Shown here: one piece after another, positions 14,553-22,467 of the stretch
Layout: each line of letters begins with the position of its first letter
How positions within the stretch are numbered: position 1 is the stretch's first letter
DNA from: Actinoplanes sp. M2I2
Lineage (GTDB): Bacteria; Actinomycetota; Actinomycetes; Mycobacteriales; Micromonosporaceae
Direction of reading: 5' to 3'
NCBI RefSeq assembly: GCF_023544445.1
Contig: NZ_JALPVJ010000009.1
Span: forward strand, 310,001-374,000
DNA length: 64,000 bases
The notes under the pieces: generated by a model
Database searches by the model: none
Seen by the model: the letters and a program-made list of their open reading frames with translations, nothing else
Told to the model about the DNA's origin: nothing
Made by a program: the position numbers and the translations under genes

Positions 14553-16946
14553 TCAGATCGGCGGGGTGGCCCGGCCGCGCATGGCGTCCCACACCCGTGA
14601 GGGCGTGAGCGGCATGTCGGCGTGCCGCACCCCGTACGGCTTGAGCGCGTCCACCACGGCGTTGACGATGGCCGGTGGCGAGCCGACGGTCGCGGACTCC
14701 CCCACCCCCTTGGCGCCGATCGGGTGGTGCGGTGACGGCGTGACCGTGTAGCCGGTCTCCCAGTCGGGCACCTCGAGCGCGGTCGGGATCAGATAGTCCA
14801 TCAGCGACGCGCCCAGGCAGTTGCCGTCCTCGTCGAAGGCGATCATCTCCATCAGGGCCATGCCCACGCCGTCGGTGAGCCCGCCGTGCACCTGGCCTTC
14901 GATGATCATCGGGTTGATCCGGGTGCCGCAGTCGTCGACCGCGATGAAGCGCCGCACCTTGACCTGGGCGGTGCCCGGGTCGATGTCGACGACGCAGATG
15001 TAGGCCCCGTGTGGATAGGTCAGATTGGACGGGTTGTAGCAGATCTGGGCCTCGAGACCGCCCTCGATGCCCTCGGGCAGGTCGCCCGCCCCGTGGGCCC
15101 GCATCGCGATCTGCTGGATGGTGACCGACTTGCCCGGGTCGCCCTTGACCTGGAACGAGCCTTTCACCCACTCCAGGTCGGCGACGGTCACCTCGAGCAT
15201 GGCCGACGCGATGATCTGCGCCTTGTCGCGGACCTTGCGGGCGACCAGGGCGGCGGCCGCTCCCGACACCGGCGTCGAGCGGCTGCCGTACGTCCCCAGG
15301 CCGAACGGCGTCTGGTCGGTGTCGCCGTGCACGACCTCGATGTCGGCCGGCGGGATGCCGATCTCCTCGGCCACGATCTGCGCGAACGTCGTCTCGTGGC
15401 CCTGGCCCTGCGTCTTGACCGACAGGCGGACGACGGCCTTGCCGGTGGGGTGCACCCGCAGCTCGCACCCGTCGGCCATGCCGAGGCCGAGGATGTCCAT
15501 GTTCTTGCGGGGGCCGGCGCCGACCGCCTCGGTGAAGAACGAGATGCCGATGCCCATCAGCTCGCCCCGGGACCTCTTCTCGGCCTGCTCGGCGCGCAGC
15601 TGGGCGTAGCCGGCGATGTCCATGGCCTGGCGCATCGTCGGCTCGTAGTTTCCCGAGTCGTACACCCAGCCGGTCTTGGTCTCGTACGGGAACTGGTCGG
15701 GCTGGATGAAGTTTTTCAGGCGCAGCTCGGCCGGGTCCATCTCGAGCTCGGCGGCGAGACAGTCGACGATGCGCTCGACCAGGTAGACCGCCTCGGTGAT
15801 GCGGAAGCTGCACGCGTAGGCGACCCCGCCCGGCGCCTTGTTGGTGTAGACGGCAGTCATGCTGCAGTAGGCCGCTTCGAGGTCGTAGCTGCCGGTGAAG
15901 ACGCCGAAGAAGCCGGCCGGGTATTTCACCGGAGCCGCGGTGCCGTTGAACGCGCCGTGGTCGGCCAGCACGTTGGTGCGGATGGCCAGGATCTTGCCGT
16001 CGCGGGTGGCCGCGATCTCGCCGCGCATGATGTAGTCGCGGGCGAACCCGGTGCTGATCAGGTTTTCCGACCTGTCCTCCATCCACTTCACCGGTTTGCC
16101 GGTGACGATGGAGCCGACGATCGCGCAGACGTAGCCGGGGTAGATCGGGACCTTGTTGCCGAAGCCGCCGCCGATGTCCGGCGCGATCACCTGGATCTTG
16201 TGTTCGGGCAGGCCGGCCACGATGGCGTAGAGGGTGCGGTGGGCGTGCGGGGCCTGGGTGGTCGACCACAGCTTGAGCTTGCCCTCGACCGCGTCGAAGT
16301 CGGCGACGGCGCCGCACGTCTCCATCGGCGCCGGGTGCACCCGGGGATAGACGATGTCCTGCTGGACGACCACGTCGGCCCGGGCGAAGACGGCCGCGGT
16401 GGCGTCGGCGTCGCCGGTCTCCCAGTCGAAGCAGTGGTTGTCGGTCTTGCCGTCGAGGTCGTCGCGGATCAGCGGCGCGCCCGGGGCCAGCGCCTGCCGC
16501 ACGTCGATGACCGGGTCGAGGACCTCGTACTCCACGTCGATCAGCTCGAGCGCGTCGCGGGCCGAATACCGGTCGTCGGCGACGACGAACGCGACCTCCT
16601 GCCCCTGGAAGCGCACCTTGTCGGTCGCGAGCACGGCCTGCACGTCGTTGGACAGCGTCGGCATCCAGGCCAGGCCCAGCTCGGCCAGCTTGGCCCCGGT
16701 GACCACGGCCCGGATCCCGGGCGCGGCCTCGGCGGCGCTGGTGTCGACGCTGACGACCCGCGCGTGGGCGAACGGCGAGCGCAGGATGGCCAGATGCAGC
16801 ATGCCCGGGAGCTGGACGTCGTCGGTGAAACGGCCGCGGCCCCGCAGCAGGCGCGGGTCCTCCTTGCGCAGCATCCGGCCGAAACCGACGGGCTTCTGAT
16901 CGTTGTCGTCGAACGTGCTGGTGCGCGGCTCCTGCACGGCGGTCAT
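14553..16946 (-). CDS. coxL: Aerobic carbon monoxide dehydrogenase large subunit (form I)
   Basis: 797 aa molybdopterin subunit that oxidises CO to CO2 at a Mo-Cu centre. The active-site loop reads AYACSFR (376-382), the form I signature AYXCSFR; C379 is the expected copper ligand. QGQGHETTFAQ and the catalytic glutamate in GAKGVGESATVG (E750) are intact. Length matches known CoxL. Form II proteins, whose CO activity is doubtful, carry AYRGAGR, which is absent. ATG 16946 overlaps the coxS stop (ATGA). High-affinity form I enzymes let actinobacteria live on trace atmospheric CO, so this strain is a likely CO scavenger. Confidence 0.97.
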   Translation of the reverse strand: MTAVQEPRTSTFDDNDQKPVGFGRMLRKEDPRLLRGRGRFTDDVQLPGMLHLAILRSPFAHARVVSVDTSAAEAAPGIRAVVTGAKLAELGLAWMPTLSNDVQAVLATDKVRFQGQEVAFVVADDRYSARDALELIDVEYEVLDPVIDVRQALAPGAPLIRDDLDGKTDNHCFDWETGDADATAAVFARADVVVQQDIVYPRVHPAPMETCGAVADFDAVEGKLKLWSTTQAPHAHRTLYAIVAGLPEHKIQVIAPDIGGGFGNKVPIYPGYVCAIVGSIVTGKPVKWMEDRSENLISTGFARDYIMRGEIAATRDGKILAIRTNVLADHGAFNGTAAPVKYPAGFFGVFTGSYDLEAAYCSMTAVYTNKAPGGVAYACSFRITEAVYLVERIVDCLAAELEMDPAELRLKNFIQPDQFPYETKTGWVYDSGNYEPTMRQAMDIAGYAQLRAEQAEKRSRGELMGIGISFFTEAVGAGPRKNMDILGLGMADGCELRVHPTGKAVVRLSVKTQGQGHETTFAQIVAEEIGIPPADIEVVHGDTDQTPFGLGTYGSRSTPVSGAAAALVARKVRDKAQIIASAMLEVTVADLEWVKGSFQVKGDPGKSVTIQQIAMRAHGAGDLPEGIEGGLEAQICYNPSNLTYPHGAYICVVDIDPGTAQVKVRRFIAVDDCGTRINPMIIEGQVHGGLTDGVGMALMEMIAFDEDGNCLGASLMDYLIPTALEVPDWETGYTVTPSPHHPIGAKGVGESATVGSPPAIVNAVVDALKPYGVRHADMPLTPSRVWDAMRGRATPPI

Positions 16947-17434
16947 GCCTGCGCTCCCTCGGTCTGGGCCGCGGCGGCCTCGTGCACGGAAGCCCAGCGC
17001 ACCGAGCGGACGATGGTCGAATAGCCCGTACACCGGCAGATCTGACCCGAGATGGCCTCGCGGATCTCGGCGTCGGTCGGGTCGGGATTCTTGTCCAGCA
17101 GGGCCCGGCAGGTCATCATCATGCCCGGCGTGCAGAAGCCGCACTGCAGGCCGTGACACTGCATGAAGCCCTCTTGGATCGGGTCCAGCTCGGCCCCCTT
17201 GGCCAGGCCCTCGACCGTACGGACCTCATGGCCGCCGGCCATGGCGGCGAGCACCGTGCACGACTTGACCGGCTCGCCGTCGAGCCACACCACGCAGGTG
17301 CCGCAGTTGCTGGTGTCGCAGCCCCAGTGCGTGCCGGTCAGGCCGAGCACGTCGCGCAGGAAGTGCACGAGCAGCAGCCGGCCCTCGATCTCGCGGGTGA
17401 CCTCGGCGTCGTTGACGATCATCGTGACCTGCAT
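16943..17434 (-). CDS. coxS: Carbon monoxide dehydrogenase small subunit, 2x[2Fe-2S]
   Basis: 163 aa iron-sulfur subunit that passes electrons from the Mo-Cu centre to FAD. The plant-ferredoxin-type cluster uses GCDTSNCGTC and a later C (C39, C44, C47, C59). The helical cluster uses CGFC (C98, C101) and CRC (C133, C135) before TGY. All eight ligands are present. It lies 4 bases downstream of coxM and overlaps coxL by 4, in the classic M-S-L order. Confidence 0.97.
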   Translation of the reverse strand: MQVTMIVNDAEVTREIEGRLLLVHFLRDVLGLTGTHWGCDTSNCGTCVVWLDGEPVKSCTVLAAMAGGHEVRTVEGLAKGAELDPIQEGFMQCHGLQCGFCTPGMMMTCRALLDKNPDPTDAEIREAISGQICRCTGYSTIVRSVRWASVHEAAAAQTEGAQA

Positions 17435-17438
17435 GACT

Positions 17439-18314
17439 TCAGCTCCTCGCCCGTGCGACGGCGGTCCGCAGCGTCCGCCTGGTCAGCTCGTCGGCGAGGT
17501 GGCGCTTGTAGTCGGCGCTGCCCCGCTGGTCGGTGGCCGGGTCGCAGCTGCGCGCCGCGATCGCGCCGGCCTGTTCGTACAGCTTCTCGGCGGGCTCGCG
17601 GCCACGCAGGGCGGCCGAGATCTCGGGGATGCCGGTCGTGTTGGGCCCGACCGCGGCCAGGCCCACGCGCGCGTCGGCGATCGTGCCGTCGGGGGCCAGC
17701 CAGACCGCGGCGCCGGCCGAGACGACGGCCCAGTCCCCGGCCCGTCGCTCGACCTTCACGTACGCGCTGCCGCCACCCGGCCGCACCGGCAGACGCACCT
17801 CGGTGAGCATCTCGCCGTCGCCGACCGCCGTCTCGTACGGCCCGACGTGGAACTCCCCCATCGACACGACCCGCTCGGCGCCGCCCGGACCGCGGATCAC
17901 GCAGCTCGCGTCGAGCGTCGTGCAGACCGCGGACAGGTCCTCGGACGGGTCGGCCTGGCACAGCGAGCCGCCCAGCGTGCCCCGGTTGCGCACCACGGGG
18001 TCGGCGATCACCCGCTCGGCGTCCCGGAAGATCGGGAAGGCGGCGGCCAGCTCGTCGGACTCGAGCAGCTCGCGGTGGCGGGTCAGGGCCCCGATCCGTA
18101 CCTCGCCGGCGCCGACCCGGATGTAGCCCAGCTCGGCGTGCAGCGGGTTGATGTCGATCAGGTAGTCGAACGTGGCCAGCCTCAGCTTCATCATCGGCAG
18201 CAGGCTGTGCCCGCCCGCCACCAGCCGCGCTGAGCTGCCCAGACGTTCCAGCAGTCCGATGGCCTGGTCCACACTGGTGGCACGCTCGTATTCGAACGGG
18301 GCCGGCACCTGCAC
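17439..18314 (-). CDS. coxM: Carbon monoxide dehydrogenase medium subunit (FAD)
   Basis: 291 aa flavoprotein subunit that takes electrons from the iron-sulfur subunit and hands them to the quinone pool. The two FAD-binding motifs are AGGHSLLPMMKLR (from residue 33) and TLGGSLCQADPSED (from residue 113), close to the CoxM forms. The start is GTG 18314, because GCAGGAGG lies 6-9 nt upstream; an ATG at 18341 in frame has no such site. It is the first gene of the seven-gene operon coxM-S-L-xdhC/YHS-D-G-E, in which every junction is a small gap or an overlap except coxG-coxE. Confidence 0.95.
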   Translation of the reverse strand: MQVPAPFEYERATSVDQAIGLLERLGSSARLVAGGHSLLPMMKLRLATFDYLIDINPLHAELGYIRVGAGEVRIGALTRHRELLESDELAAAFPIFRDAERVIADPVVRNRGTLGGSLCQADPSEDLSAVCTTLDASCVIRGPGGAERVVSMGEFHVGPYETAVGDGEMLTEVRLPVRPGGGSAYVKVERRAGDWAVVSAGAAVWLAPDGTIADARVGLAAVGPNTTGIPEISAALRGREPAEKLYEQAGAIAARSCDPATDQRGSADYKRHLADELTRRTLRTAVARARS

Positions 18315-18339
18315 GCTGCACCTCCTGCGATTGACGAGC

Positions 18340-18392
18340 ATCTTTCCTGAGCGCGATCCAAAGTCAACAGCTACCTAAGGGATGCCTTAGGT
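18340..18392 (-). promoter_or_regulatory. cox operon promoter with upstream 20-bp palindrome
   Basis: On the minus strand TTGACT (18362-18367), a 16-base spacer and AAAGAT (18340-18345) form a plausible promoter about 26 bases before coxM. Just upstream of the -35 box lies a perfect inverted repeat, ACCTAAGG-GATG-CCTTAGGT (18373-18392). Its position suits an activator that contacts polymerase. Its half-site TTAGGTT resembles half of a DtxR/IdeR box, but the full site does not match. Confidence 0.5.
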
Positions 18393-18690
18393 TGCTCGGC
18401 GTAGTCGCCGGCGGTCCGCGCCGGGAGCGGACGCCGGCGATCCCGGCGGCCACGGCGGACCAATCGGGTGACGAGCCTCACCGGCCGGCGCGCCGGATAT
18501 CGCGCCCGGAACCGGCTGGTGCTCCCGGATGTCCGGAAAGAGATCGGACCGGGATTCCGATCCGGGACTTTCGGTGCCGATGGGACAGCTGAGAAAGGGT
18601 CAGGTTCGCCGGATCCGGCCGATCGTCATCACGTGCCGCCCCGGGACGCCGAGTCCCGCCCACCTGGGGGCGGCCCGACCTGACACCGAC
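18393..18690. other. Gene-free stretch between cox promoter and riboswitch
   Basis: About 300 bases with no supportable gene. It must contain the plus-strand promoter for the riboswitch transcript, but I could not pick a convincing pair of boxes. Several short GC-rich inverted repeats are present (for example around 18476-18500 and 18545-18570), none diagnostic. Confidence 0.4.
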
Positions 18691-18812
18691 AGGAACTTCA
18701 GTGGGCGGGAACGGGGGAACCAGATCGCCGGCCGACAGGCCGGCTCGGGGTGAGGTCGCGCGAGCGACGGGCCGCCTTCAGGCCTAATCCGACAGCTAAC
18801 CTCGCAGGCGGT
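18691..18812 (+). ncRNA. Cyclic di-AMP riboswitch (ydaO/yuaA type)
   Basis: The leader carries conserved blocks of the ydaO/yuaA c-di-AMP riboswitch in the right order: ACGGGGGAACCA (18711-18722), CTCGGGGTGAGGTCG (about 18734-18748), a GGGCCGCC segment (about 18769), and the 3' signature TAATCCGACAGCTAACCTCG (18785-18804) followed by CAGGCGG. It stands 20 bases before an NlpC/P60 cell-wall hydrolase gene, a typical target of this class in actinobacteria. In known examples c-di-AMP binding turns expression off. Exact ends are approximate. Confidence 0.88.
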
Positions 18813-18831
18813 TGAAGGACCGAGGATCGTC

Positions 18832-19344
18832 TTGTCTTTCCCATCGACGCTGCGCCGCCTGCTGCTCCTCATCGCCGCGACGGCCATCGCCACCACCCTG
18901 CTCGTCACTCCGTCGGCCGCTCAGGCCACCACCCGGACCGCCGCCGCGCCGGCCGTCCCGAAGGCGACCCCGGTCGCCGCGGCGATCATCCGCGGCAACA
19001 AGATCGTCGCCGTCGCCCGCGCCCAGCAGGGCAAGCCCTACCGGTACGGGGCCCGCGGGCCCGGTGCGTTCGACTGCTCCGGGCTGGCCGGGTTCGCGTA
19101 CGCGAAGGTCGGCCTCCGGCTGCCCCGCACGGCACAGGCGCAGTACACCGCGGCACGCAAGATCTCCAGCGCGGTGGCCCGGCCGGGCGACCTGGTGTTC
19201 TGGATGTCCGGCAGCCGCGCCTACCACGTGGCCGTCTACGCCGGCGCGGGCCGCGTGTGGCACGCGCCCAAGCCCGGCGACCGGGTGAAGCTGGCCCCGA
19301 TCTGGTCGTGGAGCCAGGTCAGGTTCGGCCGGATCGGGAGCTGA
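18832..19344 (+). CDS. Secreted NlpC/P60 peptidoglycan endopeptidase
   Basis: 170 aa. A signal peptide (basic start, LLLLIAATAIATTLLV core, AQA-type cleavage near residue 32) precedes an NlpC/P60 domain. The catalytic cysteine is in FDCSGLAGFAY (C82) and the histidine in YHVAVYAG (H132), with H144 as possible third residue. Such enzymes cut peptide stems of peptidoglycan during growth or resuscitation. No extra wall-binding domain is present. TTG 18832 has GAGGA 5 nt upstream and is the only start giving a full signal peptide. The c-di-AMP riboswitch ahead of it ties expression to osmotic and envelope state. Confidence 0.9.
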   Translation: MSFPSTLRRLLLLIAATAIATTLLVTPSAAQATTRTAAAPAVPKATPVAAAIIRGNKIVAVARAQQGKPYRYGARGPGAFDCSGLAGFAYAKVGLRLPRTAQAQYTAARKISSAVARPGDLVFWMSGSRAYHVAVYAGAGRVWHAPKPGDRVKLAPIWSWSQVRFGRIGS

Positions 19345-20062
19345 CCGCAGTCTCCGCGGACCCGGCGGGTGCGGTCCCGGCCGCGCCCGCCGGATCGGGT
19401 GCCCCGGCGCCGGGTTCCGCGCGGCCGAACCGGGCCCCGACCCGGGCGGCGAGCCGGTCGTAGGCCAGCAGCACCGCCCCGAGGACGCCGAAGATGACGC
19501 CCAGCTTCACGAACTGCCCGGCCACCCACCCGTACCCCTGGGAGGTGGGGTCGAGGAAGAAGTAGGGATAGCGGTCGCTGACCGTGGGAAACACGACCGC
19601 CCGGACCACCGAGGTCGCGCCGTAGCCGAGCGGGAACAGGATCCACAGCGGAAGGTCGCGCCAGGGCGAGGCCCGCCGCGGCCCGAACGCGACCCAGTCG
19701 GTCAGCACCAGCGCCGGCACGACGTAGTGGACCAGGAACCGCGACCAGTTGAGCATCTGCCGGCCCGGGTCGTCGACAGCCAGGCCGGGCAGCGGGTTCT
19801 CGCCGTTCTGCAGCATGAAATGCGAGATCAGCCCGGTGATGACGATCCACAGGGTGACCGCGCCGCGCAGTCGGGGCGCCGCCGGGCCGGTCGTGCGCCG
19901 CCGGATCATCCAGTAGAGGACGCCGCCGAAGTAGCCGAGCGTCACGATGTTGCTCTGGCTGGTGTAGAAGGCGAGCCGGTGCTCCCCGAGAAGCAGACCC
20001 GTCAGGCCGGAGCCGACGATCAGCACCCGCAGCCAGAACTGCGCGGTCAGTCCCACCCTCAC
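19319..20062 (-). CDS. Pr6Pr-family membrane protein
   Basis: 247 aa integral membrane protein with about six hydrophobic segments, of the Pr6Pr (FAR-17a/AIG1-like) type. Typical are FYTSQSNIVTLGYFGG, a conserved NWSRFLVHYVVPALVLTDW, and YPYFFLDPTSQGYGWVAGQF. The biochemical role is unknown; distant eukaryotic relatives are lipid-related hydrolases. The C-terminal 35 residues are a Gly/Ala/Pro-rich tail that overlaps the end of the convergent NlpC/P60 gene by 26 bases. Its start overlaps the stop of the acyl-CoA synthetase gene (ATGA), so the two are cotranscribed. Confidence 0.75.
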   Translation of the reverse strand: MRVGLTAQFWLRVLIVGSGLTGLLLGEHRLAFYTSQSNIVTLGYFGGVLYWMIRRRTTGPAAPRLRGAVTLWIVITGLISHFMLQNGENPLPGLAVDDPGRQMLNWSRFLVHYVVPALVLTDWVAFGPRRASPWRDLPLWILFPLGYGATSVVRAVVFPTVSDRYPYFFLDPTSQGYGWVAGQFVKLGVIFGVLGAVLLAYDRLAARVGARFGRAEPGAGAPDPAGAAGTAPAGSAETAVSSRSGRT

Positions 20063-21399
20063 CGCAGCGCTCCCTTCTGGACCTTGCCCATCGCGTTGCG
20101 CGGCAGCGCGTCGACCAGGTGCACCGCCCGGGGCCGCTTGTGGGCGGCCAGGCGGTCGGCGACCCAGGCGATCAGGTCACCCTCGCGGGCGCCGTCGGCC
20201 ACCACGTACGCGGTGATCTGCTCGCCGAGATCCGGGTGCGGGGTGCCGACGACGGCGGCCTCGCGCACCGCGGGATGCAGCAGCAGCGCGTCCTCGACCT
20301 CGCCCGCGCCGACCCGGTAGCCGCCGGTCTTGATCAGGTCGGTGGAGGCACGGCCGACGATGCGGTGCCAGCCGTCCGGGCCGATCGTGGCCACGTCGCC
20401 GGTCGCGTACCAGCCGCCGGGATCGAGCGGCCTCGCGTGATCGGGCTGCCCGAGATAGCCGTCGAACAGGGTGGCCCCGCGCACCTGCAGGTGGCCGATC
20501 TCGCCGGTGGGCACGTCTTCGCCGGCCTCCCCGGTCAGGCGGGTCTCGACGCCGGGAATCGGCACGCCGACGTGCCCGGGACGCCGTTCGCCGTCGGCCC
20601 GGGCGCTCACGGTGATCAGCGTTTCGGTCATGCCGTACCGCTCGACCGGAGCCTGACCGGTCAGCGCGACCAGGTCGTCGAAGACCGGGACGGGCAGCGC
20701 CGCGCTGCCGGAGACCAGCAGGCGGGCGTGGCTGAGCGCGCGGGCCTCGGCGGGGGCGGCGCAGACGCGCGACCACACGGTGGGGACGCCGAAGTACATC
20801 GATCCGGGCGTGGCCGCGTACGCCTGCGGGGTGGGCCGGCCGGTGTGGACCAGTCGTGAGCCGAGCCGCAGCGGACCGAGGACGCCCAGCACCAGGCCGT
20901 GCACGTGGAAGAGCGGGAGACCGTGCACGAGAGTGTCGTCCGCCGTCCACTGCCACACCTCGGCCAGCGCGTCCAGGTCGGCCGCGAGGGCCCGGCGCGA
21001 GAGGACGGCGCCCTTGGGCGGCCCGGTGGTGCCGCTGGTGTAGAGGACCAGCGCGGGCGCGTCGGCATCGGGCTCGTCCGGCACGGCCTGACCGGTGCCC
21101 GCCGCCGCCGGATCGATCAGCTCGGCGCCGGAGTCCCGCAGGATGTGGGCCCGCTCGAGCTCGCCGGCGTCGGGCGGGACGGGTACGGCGGGGACGCCCG
21201 CCAGCAGCGCGGCGGTGATCGCCACGACGGTGTCGATCGTGGGGGTGGCATGCACGGCCACCATGCGGCGCCCGGCCAGCCCGGCGGCCAGGGCCGAGGC
21301 GCGGCCCAGCAGGTCGTGCCGGGAGATCGCCGACTGCGCGTCGCGGACGGCGGCGGGCTGGTCGGCGTCGTCGTGCAGCGCCCGCAGCAGCCTCGTCAC
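20059..21399 (-). CDS. AMP-forming acyl-CoA synthetase, MatB-like
   Basis: 446 aa adenylate-forming enzyme. The P-loop-like motif is LYTSGTTGPPKGAVL, A5 is VERYGMTET, A7 YATGDV, A8 GRASTDLIKTGGYRVGAGEVE, and the A10 lysine lies in PRNAMGKVQKG. The short length and sequences such as HVGVPIPGVETRL and FDGYLGQP resemble malonyl-CoA synthetase (MatB), which activates malonate or methylmalonate, but another short acid is possible. GTG 21399 overlaps the stop of a 19-codon open frame. It lies 65 bases downstream of a tetR gene on the same strand and overlaps the membrane protein gene that follows. Confidence 0.85.
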   Translation of the reverse strand: MTRLLRALHDDADQPAAVRDAQSAISRHDLLGRASALAAGLAGRRMVAVHATPTIDTVVAITAALLAGVPAVPVPPDAGELERAHILRDSGAELIDPAAAGTGQAVPDEPDADAPALVLYTSGTTGPPKGAVLSRRALAADLDALAEVWQWTADDTLVHGLPLFHVHGLVLGVLGPLRLGSRLVHTGRPTPQAYAATPGSMYFGVPTVWSRVCAAPAEARALSHARLLVSGSAALPVPVFDDLVALTGQAPVERYGMTETLITVSARADGERRPGHVGVPIPGVETRLTGEAGEDVPTGEIGHLQVRGATLFDGYLGQPDHARPLDPGGWYATGDVATIGPDGWHRIVGRASTDLIKTGGYRVGAGEVEDALLLHPAVREAAVVGTPHPDLGEQITAYVVADGAREGDLIAWVADRLAAHKRPRAVHLVDALPRNAMGKVQKGALR

Positions 21400-21455
21400 C
21401 GAGCCGCCGACCGGGTCACCGGAGGGACGACGAGAGCGACGGTCAGCGAAGCCAT
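21396..21455 (-). CDS. Possible 19-codon leader peptide ahead of the acyl-CoA synthetase
   Basis: An ATG-started frame of 19 codons (MASLTVALVVPPVTRSAAR) fills the tetR-synthetase gap and its TGA overlaps the GTG start of the synthetase (GTGA). The ribosome site is weak. It may couple translation, or it may be chance. Confidence 0.25.
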   Translation of the reverse strand: MASLTVALVVPPVTRSAAR

Positions 21456-21464
21456 CCGCCCACT

Positions 21465-22025
21465 TTAGGCCTTGGCTTTCAGCCCGTCGAAGACGATGGA
21501 CAGGACGCGGGCCCGCAGCGCGGCGCCGTCCGCGTCGAGCTCGGGCACCCGCGAGACGGCCAGCATGAGCGCGACGAGCTCGGGGACGGTCACGTCGGGC
21601 CGGACGGCGCCCTGCTGCTGAGCGCGGGCGAGGAGGGAGCTCAGCGCGCGGGGCAACTGCTCGCGGGCCGGGGACAGGGCCTCGCTGAGGTTGGCCGCGG
21701 CGAAGGCGTCGGCCCAGTCCTGTTTGCCCGCGGCCACCTCGGCCACCCGGTGCAGGAAGACCCAGATCGCCTCGCCCGGCTCCTCGGATCGCACCAGCCG
21801 GTCGGCCTCCTCGCCGAAGCGCCGTAGCCGTTCGCGGAAGACCGCTTCGATCAGCGCCGCCTTGGTCGGGAAGTGCCGGAAGACGGTGCCGATGCCGACA
21901 CCCGCCGCGCGGGCCACTTCCTCGGTGGAGACTGCCGTGCCTCGCGCCACGAACACCTGCTCGGCCGCCGCGAGCACGCGGGACCGATTGCGTAACGCAT
22001 CAGCACGCGGCGCGCGTGCAGCCAT
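21465..22025 (-). CDS. TetR-family transcriptional regulator
   Basis: 186 aa. The N-terminal helix-turn-helix is typical (VLAAAEQVFVARGTAVSTEEVARAAGVGIGTVFRHFPTK), followed by the variable helical ligand domain. ATG 22025 has GGGGAG 7 nt upstream. It leads a same-strand set with the acyl-CoA synthetase and the Pr6Pr-type protein, so an acyl or fatty-acid-like ligand is possible. A perfect palindrome 74 bases upstream is the obvious candidate autoregulatory operator. Confidence 0.92.
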   Translation of the reverse strand: MAARAPRADALRNRSRVLAAAEQVFVARGTAVSTEEVARAAGVGIGTVFRHFPTKAALIEAVFRERLRRFGEEADRLVRSEEPGEAIWVFLHRVAEVAAGKQDWADAFAAANLSEALSPAREQLPRALSSLLARAQQQGAVRPDVTVPELVALMLAVSRVPELDADGAALRARVLSIVFDGLKAKA

Positions 22026-22098
22026 GGTTCACTCCCCGTCCGCTTTGCGGCTTTCACCGCCGGTTGACCGTTCATCAGCCTAGCGTCCCCTTTGTAAC

Positions 22099-22112
22099 GG
22101 AGTGATCACTCC
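22099..22112. promoter_or_regulatory. Perfect 14-bp palindrome, candidate TetR operator
   Basis: GGAGTGATCACTCC lies upstream of tetR, overlapping the expected -35 region of a TAGGCT -10 box (22077-22082, minus strand). A related palindrome with the same GTGATCAC core sits in front of sulP (34926-34939). Confidence 0.6.
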
Positions 22113-22408
22113 ACTTTAGACATTCAAGGCCGAGAAAAGTCTGCCTCCCCGCCCCCGGCGGGGCCTCCCCCGGGGACCCGGACACCGCCGGACCTGTCTC
22201 GACTGTCCGCGCCCACCAGGGCAGACGGACGACGCCACCTCGGCCGGGACGTCCGGGCTCGGGCGGATACGCGGGGCGACTCAAACGCTGCGCCGCGCCG
22301 AGCGAAGGCCGTCGGAGAGTGAGCAAGGCCGCACCTGCCGTGACGTGCACCTCGCCCCTGTCGCTTCCGGCATCCTAGGAGGCTAGGTGACTTCCATGGC
22401 GCAAAAGA
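22113..22408. other. Gene-free stretch upstream of tetR
   Basis: About 300 bases with no gene I can support. Only short GC-rich inverted repeats (for example CCTAG-GAGG-CTAGG at about 22375) are visible. It separates the tetR promoter from the terminator of the phytase-like gene. Confidence 0.4.
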
Positions 22409-22448
22409 ACGAGCGCCCGGCACCGTTCGGAAACGGCCGGGCGCTCGT
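22409..22448 (-). terminator. Intrinsic terminator of the phytase-like gene
   Basis: A perfect 13-bp arm ACGAGCGCCCGGC (22409-22421) pairs with GCCGGGCGCTCGT (22436-22448). On the minus strand the hairpin is followed by TCTTTTGC, a short U-tract. It begins 19 bases after the stop codon. Confidence 0.85.
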
Positions 22449-22467
22449 CGGGCAGGTACGTGGGGCG

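Noticed and set aside
13333..16317. A 994-codon minus-strand open frame across coxD, xdhC and coxL
   Set aside because: It is a shifted frame of the coxL-xdhC-coxD genes with Arg/Gly/Pro/His-rich composition and no domain; it is a product of high GC with few stop codons.
14886..17024. A 712-codon plus-strand open frame opposite coxL
   Set aside because: Mirror of coxL codons (Val/Asp/Gly/His-rich), no motif; coxL on the minus strand is certain.
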